A stretch of 64,000 nucleotides of DNA from Lentilitoribacter sp039986595 (GTDB lineage Bacteria; Pseudomonadota; Alphaproteobacteria; Rhizobiales; Rhizobiaceae), in NCBI GenBank assembly GCA_039986595.1, contig JBDWQJ010000004.1, positions 434,001 to 498,000 of the forward strand, in the 5' to 3' direction. Shown here in pieces: positions 62,533 through 64,000 of the stretch. Position 1 is the first letter of the stretch, and every line of letters begins with the position of its first letter. The position numbers were made by a program, and so were the translations under genes. Below the pieces are notes generated by a model that searched no databases, was not told where the DNA came from, and was given only the letters and a program-made list of their open reading frames with translations.

Positions 62533-63054
62533 TTAAAGCACAGACGCTTGTTGCTTGGCCATTTTGGTGAATTTTTTGATCACCATATTTTTTTTAAGCT
62601 TAGACAGATAATCGATGAACAAAACACCATTGAGATGATCAATTTCATGTTGAAGACATGTCGACATCAAGCCATCAGCCTCAATAAATTGCTCTTTGCC
62701 CGATAAGTCCAAATATTTGACTTTAATCGCTGCAGGACGCTCAACTTCAGCGTAATAGTCTGGGATGGATAAACAGCCCTCTTCATAGACACTACGCTCA
62801 TCGCTTTCGTCCACGATTTCGGGATTGATAAAAACTTCTGGATTTTGGTTATCTTCGTCTTTGGATACATCTACAACCAGCATCTGACGCAAAACGCCAA
62901 CTTGTACTGCAGCCAAACCAATACCAGGCGCATCATACATAGTTTCAGTCATGTCAGCGGCAAATTTTGCTAATTCATCATCAAAGCGTTCAATAGGCTC
63001 GGATGGTTTGCGCAACACTGCATCGGGTAGAAGTACAATAGGTTTTATAGTCAT
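62533..63054 (-). CDS. def: Peptide deformylase
   Basis: 173 residues from the ATG at 63054. Motifs GIGLAAVQVG (about 43), EGCLSIP (about 90, metal Cys) and QHEIDHLNG (about 134, metal His). It removes the formyl group of new proteins. The open frame goes further upstream to 63171 but the family N-terminus (IKPIVLLPDAVLRK) decides the start. Confidence 0.94.
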   Translation of the reverse strand: MTIKPIVLLPDAVLRKPSEPIERFDDELAKFAADMTETMYDAPGIGLAAVQVGVLRQMLVVDVSKDEDNQNPEVFINPEIVDESDERSVYEEGCLSIPDYYAEVERPAAIKVKYLDLSGKEQFIEADGLMSTCLQHEIDHLNGVLFIDYLSKLKKNMVIKKFTKMAKQQASVL

Positions 63055-63177
63055 AATGGCTGAAATAAGGTCTTGAGACTTCAAGGTCAATAAAAAGATG
63101 CGCTCGCATTGGTATAAAGCGAAAAAATGTTCACCTTTTGATCTGACAAATGAACCAGAATCAGTTAGCATCGGAAA

Positions 63178-64000
63178 ATGGATATAAATACAGACTTCTT
63201 ATCAAGCCCTTTGCTGACGATTGGCAATTCCACATTTTCAATTGGAGATATTACGATTGCCTTTGTGATAGCACTATTCGTTTTACTATTTTCCATTCTT
63301 TATCTTCTTTGGCGATCGTCCAATTCACGGCACATGGCCAAATCTGAAGCCGATCAAGCCTCACAAGCCGCACATGCCCAACTTAATGAACTTTTGAAAA
63401 CCCAAAGTGAGATGCAAGGGCGTATGAGCACAATGGCAGAGCTATTTGGATCGCGCCAATCCGAGCTTAATCAAAACATCAATCAACGGCTTGATGGCAT
63501 GACCCAAAAGCTGGGAAATTCGCTCGTTGAACAAACCAAGACGACTCATGAAAATTTATCTAAACTGCAAGAGCGTTTGGCAGTGATTGATACCGCACAA
63601 AACAACATTCAAGCATTGGCGCAAAATGTCGTTGGATTGCAGGCTATTTTATCTGACAAACAAACCCGTGGTGCTTACGGTCAGGCGCGGATGGAAACCA
63701 TCATCAAAGATGGTTTGCCGATGGGCGCTTATAATTTCCAGACAACATTATCTAATGGAACGCGGCCTGATTGTACCGTCACCATGCCCAATGATTCACC
63801 TGACTTGGTGATTGATGCAAAATTTCCGCTTGAAGCTTGGAATGCCATTAAAAAAGCTGATGATGATCGATTGGCAACAGAAGCTGCGCGCCAATTTCGA
63901 TCTGATATGGAAAAGCACATCAAAGACATTTCTGAAAAATACCTTATCCAAGGTGAAACTCAGGATACCGCATTTATGTTTGTTCCATCTGAATCCATTT
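63178..64000 (+). CDS. rmuC: RmuC-family DNA recombination limiting protein (3' end cut off)
   Basis: The frame is open from the ATG at 63178 to the window end. An N-terminal membrane helix (about 22-45, IAFVIALFVLLFSILYLLW) is followed by a coiled coil (about 55-160) and the beginning of the RmuC domain (SDKQTRGAYGQARMETIIKD and LVIDAKFPLEAW with the nuclease-like Asp-x-Lys). It is divergent from def, the usual neighbour. Only about 270 residues are inside the window. Confidence 0.9.
   Translation, partial: MDINTDFLSSPLLTIGNSTFSIGDITIAFVIALFVLLFSILYLLWRSSNSRHMAKSEADQASQAAHAQLNELLKTQSEMQGRMSTMAELFGSRQSELNQNINQRLDGMTQKLGNSLVEQTKTTHENLSKLQERLAVIDTAQNNIQALAQNVVGLQAILSDKQTRGAYGQARMETIIKDGLPMGAYNFQTTLSNGTRPDCTVTMPNDSPDLVIDAKFPLEAWNAIKKADDDRLATEAARQFRSDMEKHIKDISEKYLIQGETQDTAFMFVPSESI

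Noticed and set aside
1..64000. tRNA and rRNA genes
   Set aside because: No cloverleaf-like or rRNA-like sequence was recognised by eye in the intergenic regions; a tRNAscan/Infernal run would settle it.

Overview
The window looks like a chromosomal stretch of an alphaproteobacterium of the Hyphomicrobiales (Rhizobiales) type. The main reasons are the dapD-dapE ... truA-fmt-def-rmuC neighbourhood, a complete Caulobacter/Rhizobium-style cpa/tad pilus cluster, CtrA-like half-sites (TTAACCAT) in front of pilus genes, and a PccR/ScfR-controlled propionyl-CoA operon. The DNA is fairly AT-rich for that order, which fits a marine or otherwise low-GC lineage. No rRNA, tRNA or CRISPR array was recognised.

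Layout. 1-6377: a yejABEF peptide ABC importer (yejA cut by the window edge) with a GhrA-type dehydrogenase overlapping its end. 6374-9068: a leftward block of an NlpC/P60 peptidase, a MarR regulator and an M17 aminopeptidase. 9234-10031: a TPR lipoprotein of TadD type. 10045-17663: the divergent pccR regulator and the tight operon pccB-orf-pccA-methylmalonyl-CoA mutase, which takes propionyl-CoA to succinyl-CoA. 17784-27118: PilZ protein, L,D-transpeptidase, malate synthase G, cytochrome P450, gyrB and xseA. 27126-28690: isochorismatase-like hydrolase and a methyltransferase.

28735-34642 is a compact (about 5.9 kb) integrative element at the 3' end of guaA. It is bounded by imperfect 14-bp direct repeats of the guaA terminus, GAGTGGGA(G/A)TAG read on the guaA strand. 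It carries a 402-residue tyrosine integrase, a second recombinase of 190 residues that is almost only a catalytic domain, a 58-residue H-NS-like protein without a DNA-binding domain, a SAM methyltransferase, several small phage-like proteins, and a 688-base gene-free stretch. That stretch (best part about 31638-32130) is packed with hairpins whose G-U wobbles are only consistent with + strand RNA, and it contains a pair of mutually exclusive helices. I consider it the most likely undescribed system here: a large structured RNA carried by a small mobile element.

34629-47359: guaA, then the leftward Tad/Cpa pilus genes tadC-tadB-cpaF-cpaE-cpaD-cpaC-cpaB, cpaA and flp, and a divergent arm with a secretin-N-domain protein and two TadE-like pseudopilins. 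47425-51385: an orphan PhnD-like binding protein and the nucleoside-salvage genes deoB-add-upp. 51558-55815: EF-hand protein, LOG-family protein, dapD-dapE and a membrane protein. 55863-60808: CheW, then a TetR repressor divergent from a three-domain MFS/acyltransferase/acyl-ACP-synthetase fusion, with three evenly phased operator palindromes between them. 60805-64000: truA, fmt, def and the start of rmuC.

All family names come from motif and neighbourhood recognition by eye. No database search, folding program or alignment was run. Start codons were moved from the longest open frame wherever a Shine-Dalgarno sequence clearly pointed to an internal start.
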